Assembly: GCA_013397455.1 (NCBI GenBank)
Contig: VYZB01000274.1
Coordinates: 439,411 to 503,410 of the forward strand
DNA length: 64,000 nt
Source: Crotophaga sulcirostris
Taxonomy: Eukaryota > Chordata > Aves > Cuculiformes > Crotophagidae
Direction: 5' to 3'
Positions 13,701-24,650 of this stretch are shown one piece after another. The position numbers and the translations under genes are program-made. Position 1 is the stretch's first letter. Each line of letters starts with the position of its first letter. The notes beneath the pieces are model-generated. The model was given only the letters and a program-made list of their open reading frames with translations. It was not told where the DNA came from and ran no database searches.

Positions 13701-16700
13701 GGTGACTTCTTTGTGTTTCCTTCAGCAGTATTTTTTGTCACTCTGGTATTTCAGGGTCATATTTACTTGGAAGTCAACCCTGCAATAAGACATACAAGGT
13801 TCTGCAGCACAAACTCCCCCCACCCTTGAATGATTGCTGTGTTATAAGAAATGGATAGCAGACCATGATTCTGAATTGGCCGTTTCGCTGTAATGATTAT
13901 TAATCAAGAGATTTGTCGTTGTAAGGAAGTCTTTCCTGCATTTATTGGACAAAACCAATGGAAAGTTCTGTTTTGGGGTCTGTGTGTCATAGAGAGCATG
14001 ACCAACCTGGAAGGAGCCTGCCTCACAGTTCCTGCAGTATCTGGGGTAACAGTTACTGTGGTAGGTATTCCATTGCATGAATTTTTGATTGATGTTACCC
14101 ATAGTTTCTCTGAGATATGTTCCCTGCCATAGCCAGTGCACCCAACAGGAGGCTGATGTGCAGCTACTGGAATTCTAGCCAGAAGAAAACTGCGAGTAGT
14201 TCCCTATAGGGACGATGTGGCATAACTCAAAAAATAGGTGGACAAAAGGCAAAGTTATGTTGCCTGAGAGAAGACTTGCCTCTTTTCACTGAGTCAGGGC
14301 TTAGTCTGATCTTGTGATTTCCAGAGTTGAAGTTACAGTCTTGACTGGGAAAAGAGGGAGCAGTCAATATAATTGTCAGCGTTTCATTAATGAGCTGTGA
14401 GAAATGTTCATTAACTGGTCTGAACAGCTTTGTAGAAATACATCACTCCATGCTGGCATGCTTCTGATGCCTGACTCAAATGAAAAAGAATTCTTTTCTG
14501 TTTACTGGACTGTGAGGAGAAGGAAGGTCTTGAGCAGGACTAAGTGTTGTTTTCCCTCCACCCTTTATGAGGGAAGGGAAGCTGAAGCCGGGGCTCAGAG
14601 TGAGAGACAGTGCCTTCTTCAGTGTTACAAGATGGATTTAATGCACAGCAGTTCCCTCTCTCCTCTCTGTCTGGTGTATCGTCAGTCATTTCAGCACCTA
14701 GTCTGTCTTTTCTGGGTTGGAGAGCAGAGTTGGGTATATAAGCAGTTTTCTTACGCTCTGAGCATTACTTAACTCTCTGAGGAAATTTTATTAGTACCTA
14801 TTGGAAATAAGTTTGAAATTTGGAAATGCAGTTAGTACTTACACTGGGACAGCTGTAGCATCTATGTTCTGTTAAATCAGTGTCGAAGACACAAAACCCT
14901 GTAGCTTATCTGAGCCATTGATCCTTTTCAGAAGATTCCAAGGCTGTGCTCTTCACACGCCCCCCTCCTCCATATTTCCTGAGAACAATGTTGCCATGGG
15001 AGTCTCACCTTTTCTGCCCCTCAGTCAGGGCAACATTTGTGATGTTCTAAAAAGCACTGAGTTCTTGGATAAGTCAGAAGTGCCATCAGCAGGCAAATGC
15101 AGTGATCTTCTGTACAATATTTAGAGCCTGTAACCCAATGCCCCATAAAGATTTTTTATATGTAAAGGAAACTCCACAGGAAACATGTTTTTTTGCTTGG
15201 AAATTATTACTTGTTGCTTTGGTAATGATTTACAAGCATGTAAAAGGCAGTGTACCTCCCTTTGGTTTTGAATTCTCAGTTGTCCTGCACCGCATCTTTT
15301 TTGACACTGTGCTTTTTTTCCCCATCTATGAAAGGATTGGTGGGCCTTATGACTTCTGAAAGCCTGCCTTCGTTCCTCACAGTGGCTGTTTTCTGTCCAT
15401 GTTAGTCTGTGTATCTGACTGTATGTAGGTGAAAGTAGGTGTTATACAGGTCTGTTACATAGGTGTGGAAATGTGTGCTGAACCTCACTGCTTGTTGGTC
15501 CTGGGACACAAAATTGTGGCAGCCTCACCTGTGTTGGGCTGCCAGGTGCAGCAACTCCTGGTACGTACTCTTTGCACTTTTAACATACTTACGTTTCTCT
15601 GTCTTAGCTCTTTTAACAGTTGTTCAACTTTTCAGGTGTTTTTGCACTTGGGAAGTAAAAGTGTTCTGCTGCTTGACCTGTATCATTGTGGACTAATGGT
15701 CTGAAGTGACATTGCTGCCATAATTGCTGTGTTCTGCTCCCCAATTCTTACTTTGTTTCCCTGTTGCATATTGTGGGCAAGTTTTTGATTAAGCTTTGTT
15801 TCTCAGTGTGATTTTCTCCCTAAACAAGTGCATTCTGCTGCTTAAGTAGTGGTCTTGTGTAGTCCCTTGTGGGCTAAACGTGAATTACTGAAGGCACAAA
15901 TTGTATTTGAGGTGAGAACTTGCTTATTGTGAACAATTCCATACTTCTGTTTGGCTCAAATCAAGTGCTTAGAAGACAAAATATGTTCTGACACTGCTGA
16001 CTTTTGCACTGGTTTTGGTAATGATAGAGTTTAGCAGTGTCTGCCAGTATGTTCAGTGGGGTGTACTGGCCAGGACTTTTTAAAGGCAGCTCCTGAAGGT
16101 CATTCCAGACAAAATGGCTTTATTCACTGCTTTGCAATCATTTCCTCAACATAATTTCCTTTGATTTTTGTGTCCAATTCAATAACTTTTCTCAAGGTTT
16201 CCCTGACGTGGCTTGTCCAGTCCTATGTATTCCATTATCTTAAAACTGTTCAATTTAACTGGCTCTTTTTGGAGAACTTCTGAGTTTTTCCTTTCATTTC
16301 TTTCATATTTTATTAAAGCTGTATCAGAAAAAAAATCACAAAAAACACATCAGTTTGTCTTTCTCATGTGACTGAGTTGTCTTCTAATATTTTTATAAGA
16401 TTATAGCTTTATTTCTTTTCTTAGCTACATTTCTAGACTTTGATATATGATCTCTGACTTAACTACTTCAGCTTTTCTCCGTTCAAAGGACTTTCAGATT
16501 TTGACTGACACCAAGTGTTACTGATCATGGATGAAATTTGTGCTCTCTCCACATGAAAGTGTTTTAATTCTTACATCCTTAGTTCTTGCAAACAATCAGA
16601 TAGCTCTTGGCCATAAAAACCAACCTGCAGTTGTTTGATCTTTGTAGGTTGAGCATGGCAAGTCTGTGTCTCCTGGCTAATTTAGTAATTGTCATGCTCT

Positions 16701-19229
16701 AAGGTCAGGGTCAGTTCAAAAATCTTCATTATTTTGGCTGCTTCCCTGGAATAATTTTACAAATTGTGTGACCATACCATGTGTAGATTATAAGTTGGTA
16801 GGATGGCACAGCCCTTTGTGTCTGTAAACTGTTTAGTATCGTGTGGTCTTAGCCATGGTGTTGACTAGATCCTGTTGCTACTGCTGCATTAGTCAGCAAT
16901 AAATGTCTCTAAAGCAACAACCATAAGTATACAAAATAGCTCTTAAAAAGGTGTGGCAGGTTTAAAATGTTAAGATAAATTAAACCCTTGCTCTTCTTAC
17001 TCTCTCCTATCATTTTGATCAATCAGATCCTTGCCCTGTGCTGATAAAATGCTATTTTAAATGAAAAGAAGTCCAAGGATCTGCTGCAAATATCACAGAA
17101 ATTGATTAAAAATACCCTCATGATTTAGACTCTATAGCCTTTGGGGCACCTATTGCAATTTTAATTAGATTCGAATGGAGCCAAATGCGAGGAATCAATG
17201 GTGGTTTCAATTCCTTGTTGCACTGCCACAGGGCAAACAAGTAGCAGCTGATGCCACAGGTGTTGATGTTCCACTTAGAGTACTGTATGAGAAGATATTA
17301 TGAGGGGAAATATTTAAGCTCACAGCACATTTCATAAATGTCTGTGAAAAAGAGATGGCAGCAGTAAGATTGCACTTAGCATACTGAATGATCAAAATCT
17401 TCTGTTCCTACAGCTCCAAGTTACTGCACTTTTATCCTATTGGCTCAGTAGCCTTTTAATATTTTCCTGTGATTTAGTGATAAATAATCACACTTAGAGC
17501 TGTTCAGAGTTAACAGCCTGCTTTCAGTGACATTGTTTATTACTTTCTCTTCTTTGGCAGTCATATAGAGAGGTAGCTAGAGATTTAAGAGTTCGTTGAT
17601 AAAGAAAATTCACACAATAGGATCTTCTTCTGTACATACTCAAGACAGAAGTGATCTGACAGTTCATTGTTTCTTGCATGCTGGCATGATATGGGTTTTT
17701 TTGATAGCCTCGAACTGGCTGACGAAAAGACAAAAATCATGTATCATAAGAAGAATGGAGGAACAGAATGACTTGGCAATAGAAGTTTGAGTTCAGGTGA
17801 GACAGCTAAATACCTTTTATTTGAGCTATAAAAGATTACCTTAAAATATATAAATTGATGAAGAGGGAGGAAAAGGGTTAATTTATCCTGGTTATGTAGT
17901 GCCAGATCCCTTGGAGTGCCTGAGAAATTTAACGGAGAGCATTAACTGTAAACTAATTAAGATTTTAAATTTTGTTTGAAATAAGGAAATTTCCCTTCTC
18001 CTGGTAGGTCTCCAGAGGACTTTTTGTGTATGTTTGGTATAAATAAACATGGAAAAATCTTTGACCAAGCACAATGGAAGTTGCTACCATTCCATGATCT
18101 TTCTAAAGGGCGTTTCTAAAGACCACTCAAATTGCAGCAGCATCATCTCTGCTGAGTTAAGACACCCATTCCTCCAGGTTTGGAAATCCTCATTTCACCA
18201 ACCAAGGCAATGGAGCAGGTCTCTCTTTCAATGTGATCGTTCATGCTCTTTGTTGCAGTGAGGTTAAGAAACCACAGGGCACAACTGATCTTCCTCCAGT
18301 CACTGCTTTCTTCTCTGTTTCTTCCAAGCCTTACTTGGCATGCACCTTACCAACTTTTTTATGGTTTAACAGCTGCTTAGCTGACCTAAAGATCTTCGCA
18401 GACCATCCTTGTTCTATACTGTCTGGTTTCAGTATGTATTTTGCAAAATGCTCCATCCTTACACTTGATCTGAGTGGCTTTTGCAAACATCAGGGAGAAG
18501 TCTTTGGGAGACGCTTGTGCCTCCTAGCATGCACCTTTGTATCATTTTAAAATCCTTTAAACAATGTATCTGAAGAGCTTTTCTGCATATTATTAGTAAT
18601 AGCCTTGTTTTATTTTAGTCAAGATTTAATTTTCATTGCTTTCCCCTTTTCACAGTTTCATTTTTGCAGCTGTTAGGACTGTGGGGGAAAGAGTGGTTTT
18701 GGGTTCTTCACTGGAGTGTTTAACACCTTGACATTGTTCACATGCTGTTGGAGTTGAAGCATGTATACTGCTTTCAGGATTAAGTGAAAGGCAGTTTATT
18801 ACTCACTTTTGCAAGATATTCAGCCTTTTCTGGATCTGTTTTAGTGACACTGAAAACTTGTTTTTCCCTCCCTATGAGAAAATAAAAAATGCAAAGCCAT
18901 CCAATTCTTCTCCTTAAAACTGTTTAATAACTAGTAGTGGTAATACAAATGTAGAAAGCTTGGAAAACTCTAGAAAACAATTTTAACACACACATTCCTT
19001 TTCTTCTGCAGACTGGAAGTAAATTCAAATGTGGTATCTATCAAACCTAAGGACTCAACAAGGAGAATGTAAACACTACCCTGAAGTTATTAAAGTTTAA
19101 TCAGCTATATCCATAAAAGACAAACAGAGATATAATACGAGAATGAGGAAAAAATTGTAGTTGGTCATATATTGAAACAAAGTATAATTTGAAGCAAACA
19201 AAGTGCATACTAACAGTCTATTACATATA
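7799..19229. other. Non-coding AT-rich DNA containing one assembly gap
   Basis: About 11.4 kb with no supportable gene. Open frames are at most about 122 codons, occur on both strands at chance density and show no domain. The assembly gap and its purine-rich flanks are listed separately. Parts such as 17,041-17,215 contain AT-rich homeodomain-type words (TAATTA) and look like possible conserved non-coding elements, but this cannot be shown from one sequence. Confidence 0.5.
8244..8411. repeat. Purine-rich tract around an 81-base assembly gap
   Basis: Ns run from 8,264 to 8,344. The bases on both sides are almost all A and G (GAGGAAGGAAGGA on the left; GGAAGAGAGATGAAGAGAGG and onward on the right). 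The gap therefore probably hides a GGAA/GA-type microsatellite that the assembler could not size. Confidence 0.8.
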
Positions 19230-19235
19230 TTTATT
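19230..19235 (-). terminator. Candidate poly(A) signal of left RING gene
   Basis: Read on the minus strand this is AATAAA, about 130 nt beyond the TGA of the left RING gene. It is a plausible cleavage and polyadenylation signal, but the hexamer is common by chance in AT-rich DNA. Confidence 0.4.
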
Positions 19236-19329
19236 TAAAATAGGGCACTTAAAACTTAGAACTCAGTGAATAAATCCATTAAAACTAAAACATAAATGTA
19301 AAATTTGAAGGAGAATTAAATTTAGTACA

Positions 19330-19360
19330 TTTAGAAATGTAGATTTAGAAATTTAGAAAT
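19330..19360. repeat. Short TTTAGAAAT repeat beside left RING gene
   Basis: The word TTTAGAAAT occurs at 19,330-19,338, 19,344-19,352 and 19,352-19,360. It begins only six bases beyond the stop codon of the left RING gene, in its 3' UTR. It marks the abrupt switch from GC-rich coding sequence to AT-rich flank. Confidence 0.6.
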
Positions 19361-19365
19361 AGCAT

Positions 19366-20349
19366 TCATTTCCTTTTTTTCAACCCCCGACAGACAGAGC
19401 CCTGATAGCGCTGGCGGCGGCAGCGCCTCTTGCAGGGCTGGGTAGAGGCCTGGGATGTGGGGCCCCTCCTCTTTGGGGCACGCCGGGGCCTGCTGGGTGA
19501 GTGGTCCCTGTCCTGGCTGGGAGCTGAGGGGCTGTGGCTGTGACCTGCTGCCACCACTGCCTCCTCCAGCTCCTCCTGGGACTGCTCCTGCTCTGCAGGG
19601 ACGGGTGTGAGTGGAGACTGACCGAGACCCCCGCTGAGGACAGCTGCTGATGTGGGCTCTTCCTCAACCTCAGAGCCTGCAGGGCTGCTGGAGGAGGCCA
19701 GGATGGAGGCTGGAGTCCCCTGTGTGGAGCCGGTGGAGCTGGAGATGGCTGCACGGCTGCCCTCCTCCTCCTCGGCAGCATCGGTGTGTATCAGCCACCA
19801 GGCCTCGTTGGTGGGGCGGAACACTATGAGGCTGACAAGGTCCCGGAATGGCTCTTGTGTAGGTAGCTGGAGGGTGGACTCCAGCAACAGGACTACGGTG
19901 TCCTCATCTGTGCCGTAGGTGGACAGGGCTTGGCGGATGCTGTTTTCTGCAATACTTGCCATCCTCTCCTGGGCCACATTTGTTGCCTCCAGCTCGTGAT
20001 GCAGCCCGGGCAGCACTGGATCAAGGAGGTGCTGACGCCTTTGCAGAAGTTCTGCCCAGATGTTATACTGGAGGCCAGCAGGGAGCTCTGACCTCATCAC
20101 CACCTCATGGCTGCTCTCATCTGGTGACTCTGTGGGGGCTGTGACATCGAACTCTACAAATTCCATTTCTTCTTGCAGCCAGATCTTGATTTTCTCTACC
20201 CGTCCTCTGCAGACTGGGCACTCTGGTTTCATCTGTGCCCAACGCAGGATGCAGTCCTGGCAGAACTGGTGACCGCAGGGCATCACATGGGCGATGTCAT
20301 CTGGAGCATCGCGGCAGACAGGGCAGATCCAGTCTGCGTCCATGGACAT
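19366..20349 (-). CDS. TOPORS-like RING-finger E3 ubiquitin ligase (full-length copy)
   Basis: The predicted protein is 327 aa in one coding exon. A classical C3HC4 RING lies near the N-terminus: C9, C12, C25, H27, C30, C33, C44 and C47, spaced C-x2-C-x12-C-x-H-x2-C-x2-C-x10-C-x2-C. Such domains recruit an E2 enzyme and promote ubiquitin (or SUMO) transfer. A helical-looking middle domain follows (about 95-190), then an acidic/serine-rich linker with a run of Glu (about 193-256) and a basic Ser/Arg-rich tail (about 268-327) with SPSR and KRRCRRQR motifs that could act as a nuclear localisation signal. RING first and an RS-like basic tail last recalls TOPORS, and many bird genomes carry TOPORS-like multicopy genes. 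I chose ATG at 20,349: it is preceded by a splice-acceptor-like CTCCCCAG, the frame extends further only through a GTG, and the RING follows at once. It is GC-rich relative to its surroundings. A second copy lies inverted at 33,741. Family assignment is from architecture and could be wrong; the RING itself is certain. Confidence 0.85.
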   Translation of the reverse strand: MSMDADWICPVCRDAPDDIAHVMPCGHQFCQDCILRWAQMKPECPVCRGRVEKIKIWLQEEMEFVEFDVTAPTESPDESSHEVVMRSELPAGLQYNIWAELLQRRQHLLDPVLPGLHHELEATNVAQERMASIAENSIRQALSTYGTDEDTVVLLLESTLQLPTQEPFRDLVSLIVFRPTNEAWWLIHTDAAEEEEGSRAAISSSTGSTQGTPASILASSSSPAGSEVEEEPTSAAVLSGGLGQSPLTPVPAEQEQSQEELEEAVVAAGHSHSPSAPSQDRDHSPSRPRRAPKRRGPTSQASTQPCKRRCRRQRYQGSVCRGLKKRK

Positions 20350-20351
20350 GG

Positions 20352-20830
20352 CTGGGGAGAGTTGAGGATGAGGAGCTGCTCCCCTCCCCTTTGCTGGTGC
20401 TGGTGCTGCCAAAACTGTCACACTCTGTCAAGTGGAGAGAAGCCACAGTCACTCACAGTCTGGGGGAGGGCACGGGAGGAAGAAGTGCTCAGGACCCTCG
20501 AGAAGGACACTGTCCAGGCTCCTCGAGCCCCAGCGCCCACCCCACAGCCACCCCAGAGGGACGTGTCCCCACACAGCTCACCTGCACTGCTGCTGCGAGC
20601 ACCGCGGTGCCTGGCCGCCTGAACCCGGTAGGGCTGGGGTAACAAAGGGGATGGCTCTAGGGTGGGCAGTAAGAGCTGCCAACAGCAGCCCGCAAAGTAC
20701 CAACCCAGCACCAGGGGAAGCCTGGCTCGACCCTCCACACCTGGCAGGCACGAGCCAGACTGAACTAGGCTCGCCTGGTGCCCAGAGGTGAGCGGTGAGG
20801 GGTGTGAGTTCACAATGCATTGCTCGGTAA
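20352..20830 (-). promoter_or_regulatory. GC-rich 5' region of left RING gene: putative promoter, non-coding exon and intron
   Basis: This minus-strand 5' flank is GC-rich with several CpGs, unlike its surroundings. A strong donor-like CAG|GTGAGC places an intron start at 20,581, and the acceptor-like CTCCCCAG ends at 20,352, just before the ATG. That predicts a 5'-UTR intron of about 230 nt and a short non-coding first exon upstream of 20,582. No TATA box is visible, in keeping with a CpG-type promoter. The matching part of the right copy lies largely in the assembly gap. Splice sites are predicted by eye only. Confidence 0.4.
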
Positions 20831-20861
20831 CATCACCCTCCACTACCAGGTGATGCCACAG
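20784..20861. repeat. Direct repeat copy A (about 77 bp)
   Basis: This stretch on the promoter side of the left RING gene recurs at 21,394-21,471 in the same direction, 610 bp away. The first 47 or so bases match perfectly, from AGAGGTGAGCGG through TGCTCGGTAAC; the remainder has a few changes. Copy A lies inside the inverted-repeat arm. Confidence 0.9.
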
Positions 20862-21393
20862 GTGGCCATCTGCTCCTATGGTGCTCACACCAATTCCAAA
20901 CCCTGATGAAATCTGTCTGCAGCTCTCTTGGGGCTCAGTATTTCACTTTCTGTCAACATTCACGGAAGCTCTCTACAGAGAAGTAAACAACAACGGCTTC
21001 AGTCCCTGTCCCCTCCAAGATCTATTTTAATATTTAAGGAGCCGAGCTGGAAGAGGTCCCTCCTTTTTGTGGACCATTACCTTCCATAGTGCTGTAACTG
21101 AGATCCTCACTACCACATGTTTTGCAGGAGCTTGACAGGAAGTGAAACTTTTTCAGGTTCACTTATGCTATGCTGTTGTGTGAGCTGTTTATCTGTCCCA
21201 GTACTGCTAAGCAAGGCTGTAATTTCCTGTTTGTCCTTCATTTAAACCTGATTCTGAGGTTTTGTTTAAGCTCTATCAGATGAAATACACTCAATATCAC
21301 AGCAAATGGATTTTCTGGAAGAGTTCACTATAAGTACTAACATCTCAATTAAACTGCATACATACATGTCTGTGACTGTAAAGATGAATTAGA

Positions 21394-21471
21394 AGAGGTG
21401 AGCGGTGAGGGGTGTGAGTTCACAATGCATTGCTCGGTAACGCCCCCCTCCACTACCAGGTAGTGTCACAG
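21394..21471. repeat. Direct repeat copy B, at the inverted-repeat boundary
   Basis: This is the second copy of the 77-bp repeat. It begins within two bases of where homology to the right arm ends, so the inverted-repeat boundary and the start of this copy coincide. It looks like the stump of another, truncated unit of the same amplified locus, holding only promoter-side sequence. Fragments beyond it (CTCTCTGGGCTC) weakly resemble sequence beyond copy A. Confidence 0.85.
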
Positions 21472-24400
21472 AAGATGTCTGTGGTTGGTCTCTCTGGGCT
21501 CTTAAATGAGCCTCAGCTTTACTAAATCAGGATTTATTTCTCAAAATGTTTTCTTGAAGAGCATTGTCTTATCCAGTCTTGGGGGAAAAAAACCAAAAAT
21601 TATAAGTGAAGCTGAGCCTTTTCTTCCAAAATATGGGAAGAATTGCGGTTCTCCTGTTTATGAAAAGTGCATGACTTTTAGGGCCCTTTGCCAGGAAACA
21701 GGAGCTATGGGATATTCCTCTTTTTGGTTTGGGGGCTGTTGTGCTAATTTGCTCAGTCTCCCACATCAAGTAGCTGCTGTGAGCTTTTATGACCTACCCA
21801 GTAGCAGGCTATGGAACTGACTAGGTTACCTGGTAGCAGAAACTGCAACCTGTTCATTTTCAATACATTCTTGCTGCTTATTTCATTCCTGTTTTTGGGA
21901 GTTGTTTCTTCTCCCTCTTCAGCTGCTGGTGCCTAATATTGCCTCTGGAGTTTGTCCCAAGCACAGCACAGAACTTTCTAATATACGTGCTGGAGTATTT
22001 CAGATCACCTCTTTAGTGACCCTCTGCTTCCTCCTAATTACTCAGTGTGCGAAGTCTGTTCCCTTTCAAAATTCCAAGCGGGATATAGGAAAAGAACAGT
22101 AATTCGCTGTGAACAGGAGGGCATAAAAGATTATATTCTTCCAGAGAGATACACTGCTCCTCTTATAGCTATAATTGTCATGTTTGAATAGAAGCCAATG
22201 TCTTCTAATACACCTGAAGTTTGAATCTTTCAAAAGTAAAAAGGTACCAAAGTGAATAAGTTAAACCCATGTGCTGGTGCACAGGCAATGAGAGGAGATA
22301 ATGAAAGATACCAAGGACAACTTAACTTTAAAACTGCCTGACTTCTGCTAGTCTGAACTTGAACCCTTTGGAAGGTAACCATTAGAGTCCCTCGTCAGTA
22401 ACATTTTACCACCTTTTCTGAAGGAATTCGCATTCCATGAAAGAAAATAAGATCTGGATCTCAGAAGACAGAAGAGCCATGGAGTACCTGTTGCATACAG
22501 TATGCTTAGATGTGAGGTGTTGGTGGAGATCACCCCCAATCTGTTGTTGCAACGTGGTTATTTATAAAAGATTTAGCAGAGGAGCCATTTCATTTTGGAA
22601 GTTGTAGAGTGAGTTACCAAGAGGAGAGATTTTTCTTGTTAGGTGACAGAGTTATTAATTAACCAAACAAATTAATCAAACAAATCCAGGTAACACCCAG
22701 ATTAAAAATGGAGACTCCTCGAAGAATGGGAATTAGCTGAGAGGAAAAGACAGAGCATTTCATGAACAGAAAGGAACAGCCAAAGTTTGGAACAAAAGAT
22801 CTAGTCTGTCTCAGTCCTATGACTCTTCAGAAAGCTAGGTTGACTGTAGATGCTAGAATGTTCCATAGGAAGCAGAATTTAAGGAATGAACAGATTCACC
22901 AGCAAACTATGTGTCAGGAAAAATGATGTGTTATTCTGCTGGTGGAGGAGAGAGACTTTCTGATTTAATTTATTCACAAGTGGTTTTAAAGTGCTTTTTT
23001 CTTCTGTTCTTCACTTAAGTCTTTGTAACCTTTTGGTACAGAGAAGTTATAAATATTTTTATTTGCATTTTACTTTAACTAGACGTGATTGAAGAATGAT
23101 TTCACAGTAAATTGTCCAACAAGATGTTCTTTATGGAGCAGGACAGTGAATGTATAACCCAGGACACTGGGACTCTACTTACCTCCCTGCACATTGCACA
23201 GAGTGTCCCAGTTGTACTAAGATATGCTCCAATATGGATGAATTAGCATCTGGAGAAGCTGCATGAATGTTAAGAGGGTAAGAAGCATCTTCTAATGAGC
23301 AGGGATATCCAGGAACATTCTTTTCTACGAGGATTTTCCACACTGCCATTAAAGTTAACAAGACCCAGGGAAGGGGAGTTTTATCTTGAGGATTCTGTCT
23401 GTGTCTCATGTTTTTACAGGACCTCAAAATACTGCAGAATGTAGCCCGACAGCAAGAAGATGAATTTGGTGTTGCACAAAGAGGAGAGACTGGTGGAATT
23501 GACACTGTTCTCTGATAAGGTCAGAAGGCTAATGTGCCTTCAGGTCTTGGGGTTTCTTTGCAGCTTTGGTTTATCCCATGTTGAAATATTTGGAGAGGTA
23601 TGATAAATGCAGCTTACACTTACAACTTTTCTAGGAGTAAGTGTAGTTTATACTCTGGTTAATAGTCTCTGTTGGAAAGCGCAACTATAAAGACAGCTCA
23701 GAAAACTAATTGTGATTCAGGAAATATTCATACGGATTACGGTAACATCCAGATCATTAGATTTAATCACCAGACCTTGGTTTAAACTGTTGTTTAATGT
23801 AAACTGAATTAAACTTACTGACACCTATCCCCCTCCCACATTTAAACTGGAGTTAGTGCATGCAAACAGGATGAGGGAAGACCCAAATTCAGAACTCTTC
23901 TGTGTTGAGAGTGTCCAAAGAGATGACTCCCTTTTCCTAGAGGTATGCCCAAAGCCTGATGGCTAGTATGGGGAGCTGCACAGTTCTGTGCTTGCTGCTA
24001 GTTCATATTCAGAGTATGCAAAATGAGTGAGTAATAAAAGAGAAACTGACAAAATCCCATCTCTAGATTGTCACAGAATCCTTGACTTGACTACATATAT
24101 TAGCTGTGGAATAGGCAGCTTTGAATTCTGCGTAAGGAGACTTGGAATTGAATCCTACATAAAGTATTCATACTGTTCTTACTTTATCATAGACGGTAAA
24201 TCTCTTCTGAGGCGTAGTGTATGTCAAGTCAGTAATCCACAGTGTACAGCATCTAAACTGATTGAAAGATTTTAATTCTTGTTCAGGTTTTATAAAATCT
24301 TGGTTTTCAATCCTTGAGAAAAAAACAGACCAAATTATTCGCCCTTGTCATGTTGGACATGATTATAATGAAAATATTATAGGCTGCTCATATATGCATT

Positions 24401-24548
24401 CCGTGCATATAATTTTTAAGGTTCACTTAGAGATTCTACAGGTGGTTTTATTTTCTTAAGACTTCCACAAAAACTGTTATCAACTTTCATATTACTGATA
24501 CCTATTTAGAGTTCTTGGTTTACCTAAACCAGAGAATGTTGCTTCCTT
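21472..24548. other. Inverted-repeat spacer, first part: non-coding
   Basis: No gene or recognised transposon is visible. Open frames reach only about 108 codons and carry no domain. This stretch begins the roughly 11.3-kb single-copy spacer between the two RING loci. Confidence 0.5.
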
Positions 24549-24650
24549 GAGTCAAAGTGAAGGCCTGTACACACTTTCTTAGTGACCAATTTTGTCCCTG
24601 AGTCAAAATGAAGGCCTGTATGCACTTTCTCAGTGACCTATTTTGTCCCT
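24549..24650. repeat. Tandem duplication of a 51-bp unit
   Basis: Two abutting units, 24,549-24,599 and 24,600-24,650, are identical in length and differ at five positions. Each starts GAGTCAAA and ends TTTTGTCCCT. This is a local tandem duplication, old enough to have diverged about 10 percent. No function is evident. Confidence 0.93.

Larger units (their letters stand above)
19669..21395. repeat. Left arm of large inverted repeat (pairs with 32,676-34,422)
   Basis: Reading this arm in reverse complement reproduces the right arm: paired coordinates sum to about 54,090 on the coding side of the gap and about 54,071 on the other side. The arm includes most of the left RING coding sequence, its 5' region and about 570 bp of further upstream DNA. 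From 20,008 to 21,395, leaving out bases opposite the right-arm gap, I count only two differences. Between 19,669 and 20,007 there are 16. Homology stops abruptly at 19,669, inside the coding region, so the C-terminal tail is not duplicated. Confidence 0.92.

Noticed and set aside
20350..20421. N-terminal extension of the left RING protein (24 extra residues)
   Set aside because: It starts at a GTG codon, runs through the predicted splice acceptor and is Ala/Pro-rich low complexity; the ATG at 20,349 is the better start. The same extension in the right copy would begin at TTG.
20418..20888. 156-codon minus-strand open frame upstream of the left RING gene
   Set aside because: It crosses the predicted non-coding exon and intron, has no domain, and exists because the sequence is GC-rich.
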